Shown piece by piece: positions 60,972 to 64,000 of a stretch of 64,000 bases of DNA. The DNA comes from UBA2210 sp036825195. Lineage in GTDB: Bacteria; Desulfobacterota; Syntrophia; Syntrophales; UBA2210. The stretch is from assembly GCA_036825195.1 (NCBI GenBank), contig DAISYQ010000007.1:43487-107486 (forward strand), read 5' to 3'. The translations under genes and the position numbers were made by a program. Under the pieces are notes generated by a model. That model was not told the DNA's origin. It saw only the letters and a program-made list of their open reading frames with translations, and made no database searches. How positions within the stretch are numbered: position 1 is the stretch's first letter; every line of letters starts with the position of its first letter.

Positions 60972-63115
60972 GGTGAGCTCCTTTTCGAAAACCAAAGCCC
61001 CAGAGTGATGAATACCTTGCATAGTATCAAAAGTGAGCAGGTATAGTAAATCCCTACGGCCGGGATAATAAAGAGGCTCACCACAAGCGCTCCGAGGCTT
61101 GCCCCCAATAAATCTGCGGCATACAGAGATCCGGCAGTTTCCCAGGGAGTCGAAAAAAGAATCTTTCCGGCGATGGGAAACTCGGCCCCCGTCAGTGCGC
61201 CGATAAGAATGGTCAAGAGGGCGAAGGAAAGATTGCCGAGAAGAGCCCGCCCCCAGAAGAGCATCGTCATGAAGAGAATGAGATAGATTGCAATTGCCAC
61301 TTCAACTATAATGATAGACCTTTTGCCTATCACGCGGTTTGTTGCAATGACTCTGTTTGCCGCGAAGCTTCCCACGGCAAGTCCGGACATGAAAGATGCG
61401 ATGATGAAACCGACCCCTATATACACGCTCCCGTACACAATCTGGTAACAGAGGAGAATGACAATCTCCATGGATGAAGCCGTAAACCCGGTTGAGAATA
61501 TGGCCTTTCCGATCATCCCGATACGGAGAAAATACATGACAAAGAAGAATAAAGCCGCAATAAGGACTATCCGATAGTTTTCCTGGAACATGCCGAGCCA
61601 GACGTGCATCCTATAGAAGAACGCCGTGGGACGAAAATCGTGATTCGACGGGACACTATCCATAATACTGTTTTTGATGAACGAAAGCCGTTCAGGCGTG
61701 ACCCGCCCGTCAAGGTAATGCCTGTTTACATAAACGGTCTGAATCTTTCGGGAGGCGATAAGCGAAGCTATATCGGAAGACAGCGGTGAATCGGAGACGA
61801 TGAAGATATTCCGCTCCCCCGGTATGATCAGGACGTTATTGAAGACCCGTTTCAGTGTGTTGTTGAGGGTTGACAGAAATAATGCCTGGTCCTCACTGAT
61901 ATAATTCTCTGCCCCCGGTACGCCGAAGCAGAGAACACCTCCCGGCAGGAGTACCGATCGCGCCTCTCTGAAAAATTCAAGGGTGTAAAAGCGGTTGAGC
62001 TGGAGTGATCCCGGCGGAGGAAGATCTATGATAATGGCGTCATACGTGGTGTCTGTTTTTTTTACAAACCTTCTTCCATCATCGAGATTAATGTGTACCT
62101 GTGACGGAAAACGAACGCCAAGGTGCCGCGTTCCGGTGGATATAATGGCGGGATCGAGTTCGACGTAATCAAGATTACCGACATCATACTTCAGGATTTC
62201 GTCGACAACACCGGCCATACCGCCCGAAATGAGGAGGACCGAATCGACCTTCCGGAGTTGCGGGAGCGCGTAATGGACGATCTCTTCGTTGGCAAAAGTA
62301 TTGGGGGTCGAAAAGAGGTGCTCCCCATTCTCAAAAAATGATACCTGATCGTGATCCTTCGTAACCACCAGTCTCCCGTACGGGGATTCCCGGTGATCCG
62401 CAATCTTCTGGTGCGGGTAGAGCCATTGCAGGGATATGGTATCGAGGTCGACAAACCAGGCAAGATACAAAAGAAATATCAGTCCGGCAAGACCCAGAGA
62501 ATGGTATACTGATTTCTTCCCAAGCCCATCAGGGGCCAGTAACAGATACCCCAGAAGACAGAGGAAAAAGGGAAGATAGAGGACAGTCAGATTGTTGCAG
62601 AAATGGACGAGAACGAACGTGAAGATAGCTCCCCCCAGGATGTCTCCGATATTATCAAAGAAGTAAACCCTGCCGATGCTTCGATTGTCGAAACCTCCGA
62701 AATTCAGGACGCTGCAGGCAAGGGTGAGAAGACCTCCGGAAAGAATACAATATGGAAGCAGGAGAACCGATGCGCCGATGAGGAGAGACCAGATACCGGG
62801 AATCTCCCCTCTGATGAACAGATCGTTTCTGAGAAGGCGAATAAGAATAATATGAACAATGGGCAGAAAAGCGACATGATACAATGAGATTTGTAGCAGA
62901 ACCATCTGTATCCGTTCGGATGTTATGAACTTGCCCAGCCATGCTCCCAACCCTGTCAGTAAAAACCAGAGCGAAAAGAGGATACCCAGTACAATCTCGT
63001 TTCCTTCAAAGACAGTGACAAATTCCCGAATGACCGTTATCTGGGTAATGACTGAAGATATGCCGAGGGCAGTAATCGCAAAGAGAACGGAAAAGGCATG
63101 GATAGTTCGTGCCAT
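60968..63115 (-). CDS. Membrane-integrated spermidine-synthase-like protein
   Basis: The 715-residue protein has an N-terminal half with about seven membrane helices, a soluble middle of about 250 residues with a spermidine-synthase/methyltransferase fold (LDYVELDPAIISTGTRHLG, VHINLDDGRRFVKKTDTTYDAIIIDLPPP), and about seven further helices. The usual gate-keeping aspartate/proton pattern of genuine spermidine synthases (GGGDG) is replaced by LLISGGMAGVVDEIL, so polyamine synthesis is not certain. The family occurs in many anaerobes as an MFS-like fusion of unknown role. It may form a membrane complex with the small membrane protein and radical SAM enzyme. Confidence 0.86.
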   Translation of the reverse strand: MARTIHAFSVLFAITALGISSVITQITVIREFVTVFEGNEIVLGILFSLWFLLTGLGAWLGKFITSERIQMVLLQISLYHVAFLPIVHIILIRLLRNDLFIRGEIPGIWSLLIGASVLLLPYCILSGGLLTLACSVLNFGGFDNRSIGRVYFFDNIGDILGGAIFTFVLVHFCNNLTVLYLPFFLCLLGYLLLAPDGLGKKSVYHSLGLAGLIFLLYLAWFVDLDTISLQWLYPHQKIADHRESPYGRLVVTKDHDQVSFFENGEHLFSTPNTFANEEIVHYALPQLRKVDSVLLISGGMAGVVDEILKYDVGNLDYVELDPAIISTGTRHLGVRFPSQVHINLDDGRRFVKKTDTTYDAIIIDLPPPGSLQLNRFYTLEFFREARSVLLPGGVLCFGVPGAENYISEDQALFLSTLNNTLKRVFNNVLIIPGERNIFIVSDSPLSSDIASLIASRKIQTVYVNRHYLDGRVTPERLSFIKNSIMDSVPSNHDFRPTAFFYRMHVWLGMFQENYRIVLIAALFFFVMYFLRIGMIGKAIFSTGFTASSMEIVILLCYQIVYGSVYIGVGFIIASFMSGLAVGSFAANRVIATNRVIGKRSIIIVEVAIAIYLILFMTMLFWGRALLGNLSFALLTILIGALTGAEFPIAGKILFSTPWETAGSLYAADLLGASLGALVVSLFIIPAVGIYYTCSLLILCKVFITLGLWFSKRSSP

Positions 63116-63184
63116 GGATCACCTTTATCTTTTTAGGGGTCCGGGAGGGTGCGTTGTCGCTCTCGTGTGAGCATGGTCACCCCT

Positions 63185-63565
63185 TCACTCCTTCCACCTC
63201 AATCTAACCGGCCTGAACCAGAAGGAAAACAGGACGATTATGAAAAAGACGATTGTCAGATAGCTGATTCTCTCAAGGGTTACCACATCTTCAACGTAGA
63301 TTATATCCTCGATCCTTTCTATGATAAAGGAACCGGGGTAGACCGCCTCGGATATGTCCCTCGATTTCAGATAGGCTTCAAGGTACGTAAGGGGGCAGAT
63401 GGTCTTTGTAAGCTGCATAAGGATGGTTATGATCAGAGCCGCCACATGGAGAAGCCTCCACCCGGTCAGGTTGAAATAGAGAAATACCGGAAAACCCAGT
63501 ATCACAAACAGAATCCACATAAGATGGATTATAATAATAAAATCGGCAGAAACTTTGTAAAACAT
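63185..63565 (-). CDS. DUF2784 membrane protein
   Basis: The 126-residue protein has about three to four hydrophobic helices. The first segment, ADFIIIIHLMWILFVILGFPVFLYFNLTGWR, and ICPLTYLEAYLK are the conserved features of DUF2784. No function is known for the family. It is 69 nt upstream of the synthase-like gene on the same strand and probably begins the operon. Confidence 0.82.
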   Translation of the reverse strand: MFYKVSADFIIIIHLMWILFVILGFPVFLYFNLTGWRLLHVAALIITILMQLTKTICPLTYLEAYLKSRDISEAVYPGSFIIERIEDIIYVEDVVTLERISYLTIVFFIIVLFSFWFRPVRLRWKE

Positions 63566-63589
63566 TCTTCACCGTTTAACGGATTTTGC

Positions 63590-63814
63590 CTACAATATCC
63601 AAGAGATAAAAGATCCTTCTTCCCTGTCTTGAGCCTTTTGCTGCCGTTCCGAACGCTGTTGCATGGCATGCCAAGTCAATAATGACGTTTTTGCTTTCAA
63701 TATCGGCGATGTTAATGTACCATAACCATCGGTATAAATCAGGTTGAAAAAGCGGCGGTCAATTTCAGTAATAAGTACCGTTCTCAGAAATGGGTGCTCT
63801 TCGGCGTTTCTCAT
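63590..63814 (-). CDS. Possible small protein, uncertain
   Basis: A 74-residue minus-strand frame beginning MRNAEEHPFLRTVLITEIDRR and ending in a charged, Gln/Arg-rich tail. No family is recognised. There is no evident ribosome-binding site, and it could be chance. Nothing else fits this stretch. Confidence 0.3.
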   Translation of the reverse strand: MRNAEEHPFLRTVLITEIDRRFFNLIYTDGYGTLTSPILKAKTSLLTWHAMQQRSERQQKAQDREEGSFISWIL

Positions 63815-63883
63815 ATTGAATCGTTTTTTTCCGTAAATCTTTGGATGTTCAACTTTCGGTATTCGGTAAAACGGCAATGGAAC

Positions 63884-63909
63884 TTTTCAATTACAATTTT
63901 CAATTACAA
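63884..63909. repeat. 13-bp perfect tandem duplication
   Basis: TTTTCAATTACAA occurs twice in direct succession (63884-63896 and 63897-63909) in non-coding sequence. It may be a slippage product or a regulator site. Confidence 0.6.
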
Positions 63910-63941
63910 CATGATTATGTATGGACGTCCGGCAGGTCATT

Positions 63942-63966
63942 GTGCGATGGGACCTGTTCATCGCAC
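63942..63966. terminator. 8-bp hairpin near the window end
   Basis: GTGCGATG (63942-63949) and CATCGCAC (63959-63966) form a perfect stem with a 9-nt loop. No T-run follows; the neighbouring gene lies outside the window. Confidence 0.35.
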
Positions 63967-64000
63967 CGGTGCGTGAGCGGGTATCTGTACTATACCCGGT

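Noticed and set aside
62603..62887. Plus-strand 94-residue hydrophilic frame
   Set aside because: Antisense to membrane helices of the synthase-like gene; its polar composition is what antisense of hydrophobic codons gives.

Overview
The window reads as chromosome of an anaerobic, Gram-negative, selenocysteine-using bacterium, most likely a Desulfobacterota (former Deltaproteobacteria) fermenter, syntroph or sulfate reducer. The support is indirect: a TonB outer-membrane system, 2-hydroxyacyl-CoA dehydratase subunits with an ATP-dependent activase, several beta-oxidation-type CoA enzymes, TRAP transport, sigma-54 control and a tRNA-Sec gene. No rRNA or species marker is present, so the assignment is inference.

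Layout. 1-9.8 kb (+): a chelated-metal uptake locus: the end of a TonB-dependent receptor, ExbB, ExbD, TonB, an FmdE-family protein, a methyltransferase, a FecCD-type permease, its ATPase, a DUF364 protein, a periplasmic binding protein, then a metallophosphoesterase. 10-15.4 kb (-): an acyl-CoA operon (ligase, two enoyl-CoA hydratases, a MaoC hydratase, two phosphatases). 15.6-19.5 kb (+, divergent): two 2-hydroxyacyl-CoA dehydratase subunits, an SDR and the activase. 19.6-23.4 kb (+): glycosyltransferase, methyltransferase, alpha/alpha-toroid protein and hexapeptide acyltransferase, followed by SCP2, M24-peptidase and GGDEF genes. 26.4-35.8 kb (-): FmdB-type protein, UvrA, a SurA-like chaperone, Mfd, NadA; then MoeA (+).

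37.3-44.3 kb: a mobile element of about 6.9 kb sits in the 3' end of the tRNA-Sec gene between perfect 29-bp direct repeats. It holds a tyrosine integrase whose reading frame runs into the host tRNA gene, a Rep_trans-like replication protein, a small coupled upstream gene, a CopG-like repressor, a small antisense RNA gene with its own promoter and terminator, a membrane-anchored protein with twelve exact-length 42-residue TPRs, and a RelE/RHH toxin-antitoxin pair. The RHH repressor, antisense RNA and Rep order resembles copy-number control of pMV158-type rolling-circle plasmids. I rate this the most interesting part of the window.

44.4-58.2 kb: three tandem universal-stress-protein genes, each followed by a similar terminator; a family I CoA-transferase and a MaoC hydratase; a sigma-54 activator divergent from a TRAP transporter, with sigma-54-like sites facing both ways; then an acyl-CoA carboxyltransferase, enoyl-CoA hydratase and HMG-CoA-lyase-like operon. 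Together these suggest uptake, CoA activation and breakdown of an organic acid. 58.6-64 kb: a metallo-beta-lactamase-fold hydrolase, then a minus-strand operon for DUF2784, a membrane spermidine-synthase-like protein, a small membrane protein and a Tat-signal radical SAM enzyme.

Coordinates use starts chosen by ribosome-binding sites and family N-termini. Motif readings are by eye; no database search was run.
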